A stretch of DNA of 64,000 nt, from contig JAKOON010000007.1 of NCBI GenBank assembly GCA_022577435.1, positions 9,866,926 through 9,930,925 of the forward strand, given 5' to 3'. This DNA is from Embiotoca jacksoni (lineage: Eukaryota; Chordata; Actinopteri; Embiotocidae). Positions 34,098 to 45,586 of the stretch are shown in pieces. Both the position numbers and the translations under genes were made by a program. The notes below the pieces were generated by a model. That model saw only the letters and a list, made by a program, of their open reading frames with translations, was not told the DNA's origin and did not search any database. Within the stretch, counting starts at the first letter, position 1, and the number at the start of each line of letters is the position of its first letter.

Positions 34098-34202
34098 GTG
34101 ATTAAAGGAAATATCTATGTTCTCAATCTATCCACCTAAAACGCTGTTTTAAAAACCATTTGTCTACTGTTCTATTATCACGGCTACCATCTCTGCAACT
34201 TC

Positions 34203-34203
<1 letters not shown>

Positions 34204-34272
<69 letters not shown>
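34204..34272. repeat. ATT microsatellite
   Basis: About 23 uninterrupted ATT units occur here, followed by interrupted units to about 34290. Confidence 0.95.
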
Positions 34273-34517
34273 TTCATTATTATTATCATTTTTTCTGTTG
34301 TTAATATTTCTGAAGAAAGGGTAATTTTAAAATGAATTTGAAATTCTTTTTGAAAGTAAAAACGTTCAGTCACCGGAAATGTCAGTAGACGTAGTTTTAA
34401 TTGTAGCAGGCATAAAAACCTGTCCCTAAAACACAAATCTCTTAAAAAGAGTTGAGTATGATTAATTACATGTTAAAACAATATAAACACACTGGAACTT
34501 AATGAAAGCAGTCTAAC

Positions 34518-36896
34518 CTCTAGAGGAGAGTCTGGTTCATCCAGGATGTTCTTCTCACTCTGTATCCGCTGCATCGTCGCTGTAGAACTGGGGTCCATTA
34601 TCAGCACGTTCTGACTACCGGCTCTGCCGAACTTACAGTCACTCTTTCTGGAGTCTGTCGTCCTGCACACCTCGTAATTGTACACGTGTTGGAGAGTCCC
34701 TGTCCCCAAAGTGTCCGAGTAACGTGGTGGATAATATGGAATCACAGGGAGGTTGGAGTGATACGTGATACGAGACTGTCTCCACCTGTAGATCTTCACT
34801 GATATAATAACCACCAAACATGTGATGAAGAGGAAGGAAACTACAGCCAGAGCCAGCACTAAGTAAAAAGTCAGATTGTCGTTGTATTCCTTGTCTTGTG
34901 TAAAGTCAGTGAACTCCGACAGCACTTCAGGGAAGCTGTCCGCCACCGCCACGTTAACAATGACTGTAGCTGAACGAGAGGGCTGCCCGTTGTCCTCCAC
35001 GATAACGGTCAGTCTTTGTTTCACAGCATCTTTATCATTGACTTGGCGGATAGTTCTGATTTCTCCATTCTGTAAGCCCACTTCAAACAGCGCCCTGTCT
35101 GTGGCTTTCTGCAGTTTATAGGAGAGCCAGGCATTCTGTCCAGAGTCCACATCAACAGCCACCACTTTAGTCACCAGATAGCCCACATCTGCTGAACGAG
35201 GCACCATTTCAGCCACCACAGAGCCACCAGTCTGGACCGGATACAGAACCTGAGGGGGGTTGTCGTTCTGGTCCCGGATCAGGATTTTCACAGTCACGTT
35301 GCTACTGAGTGGAGGAGAGCCTCCATCCTGCGCTTTGACGCGGAAATGGAAATCTTTGATCTGCTCGTAGTCAAAGGAGCGAACTGCATGGATGACTCCA
35401 CTATCAGCACTAACGGACACATATGAGGAGACTGGCACTCCGTTAACAGAGGAGTCCTCCAGTATGTAAGAAACACGCGCATTCTGGTTCCAGTCAGCGT
35501 CTCTGGCTTTCACTGTAAATATAGAGACACCTGGTATGTTGTTTTCTACAATGTAGGCCTCATATGAGCTCCTCTCAAAGACAGGCGCGTTGTCATTCAC
35601 ATCGGAGATCTGTAAGGTGAGAGTGACGCTGCTGGAGAGGGAGGGTACTCCCTCATCAGAGCAGGTTACTGTGATATTATACTCAGAGTCTCTCTCTCTG
35701 TCTAATTCACTGTCTGTTACAACAGTAAAGAAATTATTTGTAGATGATTTAATGACAAAGGGAGTATTTTCGTTTAAAACACACATAACTTTGCCGTTCT
35801 CATTTGAGTCTGGATCTTGTATGTTAAGCATTGTTACAACCGTCCCCGGCTTCATGTTCTCAGACAATGTGTTTGATTTAGACATGATGTTAATGGATGG
35901 GGGGTTATCATTTGCATCTGTCACGTCAACAATCACTTTGCATGCGTCAGACAATCCTCCCTGATCTGACACTTGAACGTCAAGCTCGTAAAGTCTCCTT
36001 TTTTCATAATCTACATTTCCCGTTAGAGTCAATACTCCATAATCGGCATCAATTTGAAAGAGATTTGCTGCGGCAGATTTTGGAATCATATATGTTACCT
36101 TTCCGTTAATTCCCTTATCCACGTCAGTAGCTTTTACGGTAGTTATTACGGTGCCAACAGGATCGATTTCAGTTACACTTGCTTTATATTCTGATTTTGA
36201 ACAAACGGGAGGATTGTCGTTTACGTCTAACACAGTTATGATAATCTGCATTGTCCCCGAGAGCTGTGGTTCACCACCATCCAGAGCGGTTAGTATTAGA
36301 GATAAATGCTCGTGTTTCTCTCGGTCTAACGGTGTCTGTAAAACCATTTCGACATGTTTAGTCCCATCTCCACGGCTGACGGTTTTCAGAGCGAAATTAT
36401 CACTGGGTTTTAGGGTGTAGCTGTTTAAACCATTAACACCAACGTCATTGTCGATTGCTTTTTCTAGGACAAATCGAGCTCCAATAAGAGCTGACTCGCT
36501 TATTTCATATTTAATTTCTCCTCTCTCAAACGTAGGAGGGTTGTCGTTTATATCGGTAATTTCAACAGTCACCGTGTAAAACTCCATCGGGTTTTCCAGG
36601 ATCATTTGAAAATGGAGTGCGCAGGGCATCGTTTGACCACAGAGCGATTCTCTGTCTATTCTTTCTTTAATAAGGAGCACTCCTCTTTCCCGTTTCAGCT
36701 CTATATACTCTTCAGTGTTACCGGTATAAATACGAGCTTTGCCGGACTTCAATCTGTCCACCCCTAAACCTAAATCATGGGCTATATTACCTATTACAGC
36801 CCCCTTTTCCATTTCCTCAGGGATAGAGTAGCTGACCTGCCCGCGTACTACACCGACAGAGAGCAGTGAGACAAACAACATCACTTGCCATCCCAT
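34518..36896 (-). CDS. pcdhg: Clustered protocadherin gamma-type variable exon V11
   Basis: V11 encodes 793 residues from the ATG at 36896 (MGWQVMLFVS..., signal peptide 1-19). The frame is open 82 codons further to a GTG, but that is leader DNA: it has no ATG and reaches close to the CSE. EC1 has CGQTMPC. EC2 contains an RGD tripeptide (TVSRGDGTKH). The EC2/3 junction has the unusual PPVCSKSEYKA with a Cys, as in V13 and V15. The linkers are DINDN, DVNDN, DANDN, DVNDN and DQNDN. V13 is its sister in EC1-EC4 with few changes. Its 3' end (ITYHSNLP, RQVNDKDA) differs from V13 and resembles V15. Confidence 0.93.
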
Positions 36897-37163
36897 CGTT
36901 CCGATCGACAAATCTTTAAAAAAAACAACAACAAAAAAACACTGTTTCTTCGAGTCAGGTTCCAATTCTGACCTATAGATCCAAGTATAAGGTCCAAAAG
37001 ATAGTACTTCTCCTAAATTGTGGAACAAAGAAATCCCATTGTGCAATCCTGTCCTCTGCTGTTCATGGCAATCCCGACTGATAACTCTGCCACTCTCTCT
37101 TTCCCAGTGTAAAATGCTGACTTCCAGGGGAGGTACTGCCACAAATGCTTCCTCAACAACTCG

Positions 37164-37181
37164 ATGGCTAACAGCGTCCTT
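37164..37181 (-). promoter_or_regulatory. CSE-like promoter element of V11
   Basis: The minus strand reads AAGGACGCTGTTAGCCAT, 268 bp upstream of the V11 ATG. It has the ACGCTG core form. Confidence 0.8.
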
Positions 37182-37531
37182 CTCTGTTCAATGGACTGTA
37201 CTACATGGTGTCTTGTGGAAAAAAAAACCCGAAAGCATTCAAAAATAATACATATCAACCGCGTTATTGAGATATATGGCTGAAATTAAATGTCATACAC
37301 TCACTTATGCTCATTTCTAACAGATTGATAGAATAACCAATGATATAAATTAGAATATGAAGCATAAACACAACCAAAGAATAAGTAGCAGCACAAAATC
37401 AAACAGGTGCACCTATACAGACGTACAGCCAGCTGCATATGCAAAGAGTCGAAACAGAGTAAAAATGGGTGGAAGGTTAAGATTTTTCAGGATATCACGT
37501 CCTTAATGCATTAGTGACACAGCCTGTCATT

Positions 37532-37552
37532 TGCGCTCTCCACGGTGATAAA
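37532..37552 (-). promoter_or_regulatory. Weak orphan RE1-like site
   Basis: The minus strand has TTTATCACC, GT, then GGAGAGCGCA, with several mismatches. It has no adjacent exon end. The copy at 45088 is less decayed. Confidence 0.3.
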
Positions 37553-37783
37553 TCATCTAATACAATGCACAAAACTATTATTCACGATGCCGTTGTAAGT
37601 TTGGTCATTCATCTTTAAAATGAGGATACAACTAATGTGTTAGTCGCCGCCAGTTTCTCTATGTTGCTTGTACTAGACAAGATTGTATTTACAAATGTCT
37701 TTAACAACCAAATGTACAAACATTAAAGTGCAAAACACAAACGCGCACAGGCCAACAAGAAAATGGGAAAAGGAGGATACAGT

Positions 37784-37820
37784 GAAAGAGAGAGAGACAG
37801 CAAAACAGAGAGAGAGAGAG

Positions 37821-37864
<44 letters not shown>

Positions 37865-37900
37865 AACGAGCGAGAAAGAGCAAGAGAGAGAGAGCGAGAG
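37784..37900. repeat. GA-rich microsatellite
   Basis: Interrupted GA repeats with GC and AAAC interruptions. It is the shorter of two copies and accounts for part of the length difference between the duplicated spacers. Confidence 0.95.
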
Positions 37901-37968
37901 TATAAAGCGAGAAATATTGAAATGTAGATATTTCCACTTCAGGGCATTTTAGTAACGTGACTTCTCTG

Positions 37969-37989
37969 TGTGCTGTTCGTGGTGCTGAA
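37969..37989 (-). promoter_or_regulatory. RE1-like site belonging to the fossil exon end
   Basis: The minus strand has TTCAGCACC, AC, then GAACAGCACA; the right half has one mismatch. It lies 151 bp past the donor of the fossil at 38141, the normal RE1 position for an exon end. Confidence 0.6.
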
Positions 37990-38140
37990 CCAAGAGCAAT
38001 CAAAATTGAAGCATACAATAATTTCTGAAAAGGTCAACTATTCAGTACAGTAACACATTTTTCACAATGAAGAGGCTCTAATTTTCTGTGTTGTAAATTA
38101 AACAACGAATGGATGAAGCAGATCTACAAGTAAAACTAAC

Positions 38141-38181
38141 CTCTAGAGGAGAGTCTGGTTCATCCAGGATGTTCTTCTCAC
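38141..38181 (-). pseudogene. Fossil 3' end of a lost protocadherin variable exon
   Basis: These 41 bp match the last codons of an intact variable exon (EKNILDEPDSPLE) and keep the GT donor at 38139-38140. Upstream in transcription the match stops abruptly and continues into DNA like the flank of V6 (about 16205 onward). The exon body and its promoter are gone. A matching RE1 remains 151 bp downstream. The simplest reading is a deletion that joined the exon end to the intron of the next exon. Confidence 0.8.
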
Positions 38182-38355
38182 ATCACGTCTATAATGTCAA
38201 GTAACAATTTAAAAGCACCCTAAAATTACAGTCCAGACATATACCAGGCTTTGACTGACACTGGTACAATTATGGATACTAAAATAAAAAAAAACAGCAT
38301 ACTGTTAAACCATACCATTAAACAATGATACGTATTGAAGTTAGTGTTGCTAAGT

Positions 38356-38376
38356 GTTGCTGTCCTTGGTGCTGAA
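38356..38376 (-). promoter_or_regulatory. RE1/NRSE, predicted REST binding site after V12
   Basis: The minus strand has TTCAGCACC, AA, then GGACAGCAAC, a full canonical match. It is 154 bp past the V12 donor. Confidence 0.87.
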
Positions 38377-38530
38377 TGGGTGAGTTGAAGTGTTTCCGAC
38401 AAACTGCCCAGGCATGCAAATGTTGTCTTTTTGGAGCCCCATTGAAAGCTACTACGAATGAAATGATTGCTGCAATACATGGTCTTGATTTGTATACAAA
38501 TGAAAGAAGTGAATATGACATTTTTCTAAC

Positions 38531-40915
38531 CTCCAGAGGAGAATCTGGTTCATCCAGGATGCTCTTCTCACTCTGTATCCGCTGCATCGTCGCTGTAGAA
38601 CTGGGGTCCATTATCAGCACGTTCTGACTACCAGCTCTGCCGAACTTACAGTCACTCTTTCTGGAGTCTGTCGTCCTGCACACTTCGTAATTGTACACGT
38701 GTTGGAGAGTCCCTGTCCCCAAAGTGTCCGAGTAACGTGGTGGATAATATGGAATCACAGGGAGGTTGGAGTGACACATGATACGAGACTGTCTCCATCT
38801 GTAGATCTTCACTGATATAATAACCACTAAACACGTGATGAAGAGGAAGGAAACTACAGCCAGAGCCAGCACTAAGTAAAAAGTCAGGTTGTCGTTGTAT
38901 TCCTTGTCGTGTGTAAAGTCAGTGAACTCCGACAGCACTTCAGGGAAGCTGTCCGCCACCGCCACGTTAACAATGACTGTAGCTGAACGAGAGGGCTGCC
39001 CGTTGTCCTCCACTATAATGGTCAGTCTTTGTTTCACAGCATCTTTATCATTGACTTGGCGGATAGTTCTGATTTCTCCATTCTGTAAGCCCACTTCAAA
39101 CAGCGCCCTGTCTGTGGCTTTCTGCAGTTTATAGGAGAGCCAGGCATTCTGTCCAGAGTCCACATCAACAGCCACCACTTTAGTCACCAGATAGCCCACA
39201 TCTGCTGAACGAGGCACCATTTCAGCCACCACAGAGCCACCAGTCTGGACCGGGTACAGAACCTGAGGGGGGTTGTCGTTCTGGTCCCGGATCAGGATTT
39301 TCACAGTGACGTTGCTACTGAGTGGAGGAGAGCCTCCATCCTGCGCTTTGACGCGGAACTGGAAATCTTTGATCTGCTCGTAGTCAAAAGAGCGAACTGC
39401 ATGGATGACTCCACTGTCAGCACTAACGGACACATATGAGGAGACTGGCACTCCGTTAACAGAGGAGTCCTCCAATATGTAAGAAACACGCGCATTCTGG
39501 TTCCAGTCAGCGTCTCTGGCTTTCACTGTGAATATAGAGAGGCCTGGTGTGTTGTTTTCTACAATGTAGGCCTCATATGAGCTTCTCTCAAAGACAGGCG
39601 CGTTGTCATTCACATCGGAGATCTGTAAGGTGAGAGTGACGCTGCTGGAGAGGGAGGGCACTCCTTCATCAGAGCAGGTTACTGTGATATTATACTCAGA
39701 GTCTCTCTCTCTGTCTAAATCACTATCTGTAACGAGACTATAGAAATTATTTGTTGATGTTTTTAAATTCAATGGTACATTTTCGCTGATAAAGCATTTC
39801 ACGTTACCGTTTTCTCCGGAGTCTAGGTCCTCAATATTGATCATTGTAACGACCGTATTGAGTTCTGCATTCTCTGATATCACGTTTGACTTCGACATTA
39901 TGATGATTTCTGGCTTGTTATCATTTTCATCTTGCACATCAACAATCAATTTACAAGAATCCGTGAGCCCTCCTTCGTCACTTGCACCTAAATTTATTTG
40001 GAAGTGTTTTGATTTTTCGAAGTCAATATTCCCGATTAAGGAAACGTCACCGTTATCCATGTTGACCTCGAACAGTTTTCTGACATTTTCTAAATTATTC
40101 GTGATTGAATATCTAATTTTACCATTAGATCCTTGATCTGCATCTGAGGCTGTAACAGTAGCAACAACTGTGCCTTTAGGTGAATTCTCAGTAACTGTAG
40201 CTTTGTACGTCTGCTGTGTAAAAACTGGTGCGTTATCATTAGCGTCTAAAACTGTAATGACAATCAGCATTGTTCCTGACATCTGAGGCTCTCCTCCATC
40301 TACAGCCGTTAACACGAGAGATATCTGCTCTTGTTTTTCTCTGTCTAAAGGCTTCTGTAGCACCATCTCAACATTTTTATGTCCATCAGCGTTATTGTGC
40401 AGTTTCAGAGCAAAATTATCTGTCGGTTTCAGTTCGTAGTTTTGAATCCCATTAATTCCAGCATCAAGATCCACAGCTCTTTCCAGCATAAATTTTGCTC
40501 CGATCATGACTGACTCACTAATTTTAAATTTCGTGTCAGTTTTTTCAAACGTTGGATCATTATCATTGATATCTGTAATCTGGACTGTAACACTGTATAA
40601 TTCCATAGGGTTCTCCAAAATAATCTGAAAATGTAAAGCACAAAGCGCCGTCTCTGTACAGAGTGCTTCTCTGTCAATTCTGTCCTTGACGAGGAGGACT
40701 CCTCTTTCTCTGTTCAGCTCGACGTACTCGTCGCTATTCCTGGTATAAATCTTTGCTTTCCCGGATATCAAACGTCTAATCTCTAAACCTAAATCCTGCG
40801 CTATATTACCCACTAAAGATCCTTTCGCCATTTCTTCCGGAATCGAGTAGCTGACTTGCCCAAACACCGAGTCGAGGGAAAGGAGAGCGAGGAACAACAG
40901 CACTTGCCGATTCAT
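38531..40915 (-). CDS. pcdhg: Clustered protocadherin gamma-type variable exon V12
   Basis: V12 encodes 795 residues from the ATG at 40915 (MNRQVLLFLA..., signal peptide 1-19). EC1 is nearly that of V9 (CTETALC). The EC1/2 junction reads DINDNDPTF. Early EC2 differs from V9 (EKTDTKFKISESVMIG), then comes the block shared with V8, V9 and V10. The linkers are DINDN, DANDN, DENDN, DVNDN and DQNDN. EC6 has RQVNDKDA, as in V11 and V15. The frame stays open 70 codons past the donor because the duplicated flank happens to lack stops; I treat that as intron. V12 lies in the shorter of the two large duplicated blocks. Confidence 0.93.
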
Positions 40916-41183
40916 TGTTCTTTCAGATTTTTCGCCAAATGAGACTCCAAAATCTGCTTAAATTCCAGACAAAAGATAAGGCATAGATCCCAAAGTTGAA
41001 ACTCACGATAAAACCATAATAACCTGCTCATTGGAAGCAAATGTTTGTCGCAGGAAAAAACATTTCCTTTTTTAAATCCTCTTCGAGTAGAACTGTCTGA
41101 TCGTTGTCCGTTGTGTTCTCTCTGTATAATGTCGATGTTATATGGGAGGTGCTGCTACTAACATGCTCTCTGTCAGCAACACT

Positions 41184-41201
41184 CTGGTCAACAGCGGCCC
41201 T
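41184..41201 (-). promoter_or_regulatory. CSE-like promoter element of V12
   Basis: The minus strand reads AGGGCCGCTGTTGACCAG, 269 bp upstream of the V12 ATG, the same spacing as V9. Confidence 0.85.
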
Positions 41202-41635
41202 AAGAGTCCACAACGTAAAATTGCAGAATACCAACTAAAACTCAGCACTTGAGAAATACTTGTAAAACGTGGACGTTTTGTATAATACATTCATTTTGAA
41301 ATACATTTCACGTTCTAAACGACTACGTGCATATACATTTGAAATCCATTCGTCTCTAATGTCTTGGTCGTCATAATTAACGAATAAACTTGAAATATAT
41401 TTAATAATAGACAATATCTTAAACAGGTGTTGCAGGTGTACAACGTTAAAGTGTGCAAATAAAATCCATTTAAAAGACTGGAAAGACAGAAAGAGGTTGG
41501 GAAAAGAGGTTTCCATGAATAAAGAGAATTATGGACAGGTAAGATCAAAGGAAAATATGTTAAAACCGTAGAAACAGCACATGACAGACAAATTAAATAT
41601 TGGGCTCGAGGGTCATCAACTACGCTACTAATAAT

Positions 41636-41656
41636 GCCGCTGTCCGTGGTTCTGTA
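41636..41656 (-). promoter_or_regulatory. RE1-like site after V13, one mismatch
   Basis: It is identical to the site after V10 (TACAGAACC, AC, GGACAGCGGC on the minus strand), and like it lies 414 bp past the donor. Confidence 0.75.
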
Positions 41657-42070
41657 GGGAGTAAACTGAATAAGAACCAAAATTTAGAGACTGCACAAGG
41701 TGCCATATGGCAATATAATATATATGGAAACAAAATATTCTATGAATAATAATGTCGATTCTTTTCCTTGAACACTACGATCAGTATCATCACCACTGTT
41801 ATACCATTCCGATTACTATAGCTGTGAAAGCATTTATCGTGTTTCTGAAAAGAACGTTTGCATTAAAACGTGTTTGTAACTTTTGGGAGTAATAAAAACG
41901 TGTGGCAAACCCCAAAACAGGCTGTATGTACTCATAACCAGTACACAGTAAAATATAAAGCATAAAACCCTCTCCCCAAAACAGAACATGTCTCTAAAAA
42001 AGAGCTGAGGATGAGTATTTACATTTTAAAACACTAAAAACACACTAAAACTGGATTAAAGCAGTCTAAC

Positions 42071-44449
42071 CTCTAGAGGAGAGTCTGGTTCATCCAGGAT
42101 GCTCTTCTCACTCTGTATCCGCTGCATCGTCGCTGTAGAACTGGGGTCCATTATCAGCACGTTCTGACTTCCGGCTCTGCCGAACTTACAGTCACTCTTT
42201 CTGGAGTCAGTCGTCCTGCACACCTCGTAATTGTACACGTGTTGGAGAGTCCCTGTCCCCAAAGTGTCGGAGTAACGTGGTGGATAATATGGAATCACAG
42301 GGAGGTTGGAGTGACACATGATGCGAGACTGTCTCCATCTGTAGATCTTCACTGATATAATAACCACCAAACACGTGATGAAGAGGAAGGAAACTACAGC
42401 CAGAGCCAGCACTAAGTAAAAAGTCAGGTTGTCGTTGTATTCCTTGTCTTGTGCAAAGTCAATGAACTCCGACAGCACTTCAGGGAAGCTGTCCGCCACC
42501 GCCACGTTAACAATGACTGTAGCTGAACGAGAGGGCTGCCCGTTGTCCTCCACGATAACGGTCAGTCTTTGTTTCACAGCATCTTTATCAGTGACTTGGC
42601 GGATAGTTCTGATTTCTCCATTCTGTAAGCCCACTTCAAACAGCGCCCTGTCTGTGGCTTTCTGCAGTTTATAGGAGAGCCAGGCATTCTGTCCAGAGTC
42701 CACATCAACAGCCACCACTTTAGTCACCAGATAGCCCACATCTGCTGAACGAGGCACCATTTCAGCCACCACAGAGCCACCAGTCTGGACCGGGTACAGA
42801 ACCTGAGGGGGGTTGTCGTTCTGGTCCCGGATCAGGATTTTCACAGTCACGTTGCTACTGAGTGGAGGAGAGCCTCCATCCTGCGCTTTGACGCGGAACT
42901 GGAAATCTTTGATCTGCTCGTAGTCAAAAGAGCGAACTGCATGGATGACTCCACTATCAGCACTAACGGACACATATGAGGAGACTGGCACTCCGTTAAC
43001 AGAGGAGTCCTCCAGTATGTAGGAAACACGCGCATTCTGGTTCCAGTCAGCGTCTCTGGCTTTCACTGTAAATATAGAGACACCTGGTGTGTTGTTTTCT
43101 ACAATGTAGGCCTCATATGAGCTCCTCTCAAAGACAGGCGCGTTGTCATTCACATCGGAGATCTGTAAGGTGAGAGTGACGCTGCTGGAGAGGGAGGGTA
43201 CTCCCTCATCAGAGCAGGTCACTGTGATATTATGCTCAGAGTCTCTCTCTCTGTCTAATTCACTGTCTGTTACAACGGTAAAGAAATTATTTGTAGATGA
43301 TTTAATGACAAAGGGAGTATTTTCGTTTAAAACACACGTAACTTTGCCGTTCTCATTTGAGTCTGGATCTTGTATGTTAAGCATTGTTACAACCGTCCCC
43401 GGCTTCATGTTCTCAGACAATGTGTTTGATTTAGACATGATGTTTATGGAGGGGGGGTTATCATTTGCATCTGTCACGTCAACAATCACTTTGCATGCGT
43501 CGGAAAATCCTCCCTGATCTGACACTTGAACGTCAAGCTCGTAAAGTCTCCTTTTTTCATAATCTACATTTCCCGTTAGAGTCAATACTCCATAATCGGC
43601 ATCAATTTGAAAGAGATTTGCTGCGGCAGATTTTGGAATCATATATGTTACCTTTCCGTTAATTCCCTTATCCACGTCAGTAGCTTTTACGGTAGTTATT
43701 ACGGTGCCAACAGGATCGTTTTCAGTTACACTTGCTTTATATTCTGATTTTGAACAAACGGGCGGATTGTCGTTTACGTCTAACACAGTTATGATAATCT
43801 GCATTGTCCCCGAGAGCTGTGGTTCACCACCATCCAGAGCGGTTAGTATTAGAGATAAATGCTCGTGTTTCTCTCGGTCTAACGGTGTCTGTAAAACCAT
43901 TTCGACATGTTTAGTCCCATCCCCACGGCTGACGGTTTTCAGAGCGAAATTATCACTGGGTTTTAGGGTGTAGCTGTTTAAACCATTAACACCAACGTCA
44001 TTGTCGATTGCTTTTTCTAGGACAAATCGAGCTCCAATAAGAGCTGACTCGGGTAATTCATACTTCATTTCTCTTCTCTCAAACGTGGGAGGGTTGTCGT
44101 TTATATCGGTAATTTCAACAGTCACCGTGTAAAACTCCATCGGGTTTTCCAGGATCATTTGAAAATGGAGTGCGCAGGGCATCGTTTGACCACAGAGCGA
44201 TTCTCTGTCTATTCTTTCTTTAATAAGGAGCACTCCTCTTTCCCGTTTCAGCTCTATATACTCTTCAGTGTTACCGGTATAAATACGAGCTTTGCCGGAC
44301 TTCAATCTGTCCACCCCTAAACCTAAATCATGGGCTATATTACCTATTACAGCCCCCTTTTCCATTTCCTCAGGGATAGAGTAGCTGACCTGCCCGCGTA
44401 CTACACCGACAGAGAGCAGTGAGACAAACAACAGCACTTGCCATCCCAT
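42071..44449 (-). CDS. pcdhg: Clustered protocadherin gamma-type variable exon V13, apparent V11/V10 hybrid
   Basis: V13 encodes 793 residues from the ATG at 44449 (MGWQVLLFVS..., signal peptide 1-19); the open frame 16 codons further reaches only a GTG. Signal peptide and EC1-EC4 match V11 closely, including CGQTMPC, the RGD in EC2 and PPVCSKSEYKA. From EC6 onward the markers are those of V10: RQVTDKDA, IMCHSNLP, the silent GACTTCCGG, and the intron beyond the donor. EC2 has YELPESALIG where the family has ISES. EC4 ends SEHNITV with His for Tyr. The stretch before the helix is EFIDFAQDKEY, unique in the array. Confidence 0.93.
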
Positions 44450-44718
44450 CGTTCCGATCGACAAATCTTTGAAAAAAAAAAACAACAAAAAAAACACTGT
44501 TTCTTCGAGTCAGGTTCCAATTCTGACCTATAGATCCAAGTATAAGGTCCAAAAGATAGTACTTCTCCTAAATTGTGGAACAAAGAAATCCCATTGTGCA
44601 ATCCTGTCCTCTGCTGTTCATGGCAATCCCGACTGATAACTCTGCCACTCTCTCTTTCCCAGTGTAAAATGCTGACTTCCAGGGGAGGTACTGCCACAAA
44701 TGCTTCCTCAACAACTCG

Positions 44719-44736
44719 ATGGCTAACAGCGTCCTT
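44719..44736 (-). promoter_or_regulatory. CSE-like promoter element of V13
   Basis: The minus strand reads AAGGACGCTGTTAGCCAT, 270 bp upstream of the V13 ATG, identical to V11. Confidence 0.8.
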
Positions 44737-45087
44737 CTCTGTTCAATGGACTGTACTACATGGTGTCTTGTGGAAAAAAAAACTCCGAAAGCATTCAAAA
44801 ATAATACATATCAACCGCGTTATTGAGATATATGGCTGAAATTAAATGTCATACACTCACTTATGCTCATTTCTAACAGATTGATAGAATAACCAATGAT
44901 ATAAATTAGAATATGAAGCATAAACACAACCAAAGAATAAGTAGCAGCACAAAATCAAAAAGGTGTACCTATTCAGACATACAGCCAGCTGCATATACAA
45001 AGAGTCGAAACAGAGTAAACATGGGTGGAAGGTAAAGATTTTTCAGGATATCACGTCCTTAATGCATTAGTGACACAGCCTGTCATT

Positions 45088-45108
45088 TGCGCTCTCCACG
45101 GTGCTAAA
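45088..45108 (-). promoter_or_regulatory. Orphan RE1-like site, two mismatches in the half-sites
   Basis: The minus strand has TTTAGCACC, GT, then GGAGAGCGCA. It is 629 bp from the nearest exon end, the fossil donor at 45736-45737. It may be the remnant of another lost module. Confidence 0.4.
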
Positions 45109-45340
45109 TCATCTAATACAATGCACAAAACTATTATTCACGATGCCGTTGTATGTTTGGTCATTCATATTTAAAATGAGGATATAACTAATGTGTTAGT
45201 CGCTGCCAGTTTCTCTATGTTGCTTGGACTAGACAAGATTGTATTTACAAATGTCTTTAAAAACCAAATGTACAAACATTAAAGTGCAAAACACAAACGC
45301 GCACAGGCGAACAAGAAAATGGGAAAAGGAGGATACAGTG

Positions 45341-45407
45341 AAAGAGAGAGAGACAGCAAAACAGACAGAGAGAGAGAGAGAGAGAGAAAGAGGAGAGAGA
45401 GCGAGCA

Positions 45408-45498
<91 letters not shown>
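45341..45498. repeat. GA-rich microsatellite, longer copy
   Basis: It is the expanded counterpart of 37784-37900, with long pure GA runs. Frames through it encode only Arg/Glu or Ser/Leu repeats and are not genes. Confidence 0.95.
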
Positions 45499-45500
<2 letters not shown>

Positions 45501-45565
45501 AAAGCGAGAAATATTGAAATGTAGATATTTCCACTTCAGGGCATTTTAGTAACGTGACTTCTTTG

Positions 45566-45586
45566 TGTGCTGTTCGTGGTGCTGAA
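45566..45586 (-). promoter_or_regulatory. RE1-like site belonging to the second fossil exon end
   Basis: The minus strand has TTCAGCACC, AC, then GAACAGCACA, the same as at 37969. It lies about 150 bp past the fossil donor. Confidence 0.6.

Larger units (their letters stand above)
33360..34517. other. Spacer between V11 and V10
   Basis: The V10 leader and CSE (33626-33643) are an older, diverged copy of those of V9 and V12. Further along are a degraded RE1 (34077-34097) and an ATT microsatellite (34204-34272). The isoleucine-rich frame over that repeat is not a gene. Confidence 0.65.
36897..38530. other. Spacer between V12 and V11 (duplicated DNA)
   Basis: It is a close copy of 44450-46126. 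In order it holds the V11 leader, a CTCCC block (about 37127-37133), a CSE (37164-37181), an orphan weak RE1 (37532), a GA repeat (37784-37900), an RE1 (37969), a fossil exon end (38141-38181) and the RE1 of V12 (38356). Confidence 0.75.
40916..42070. other. Spacer between V13 and V12 (duplicated DNA)
   Basis: It is the second copy of 29820-30974, with few substitutions and no net length change. It holds the V12 leader, a CTCCC block (about 41144), a CSE (41184-41201) and an RE1 (41636-41656). Confidence 0.75.

Noticed and set aside
34164..34436. Isoleucine-rich frame
   Set aside because: It is translation of the ATT microsatellite.
36897..37142. 82-codon N-terminal extension of V11
   Set aside because: It starts at GTG, has no ATG, reaches close to the CSE, and its sister V13 has a frame-breaking length change in the A-rich leader.
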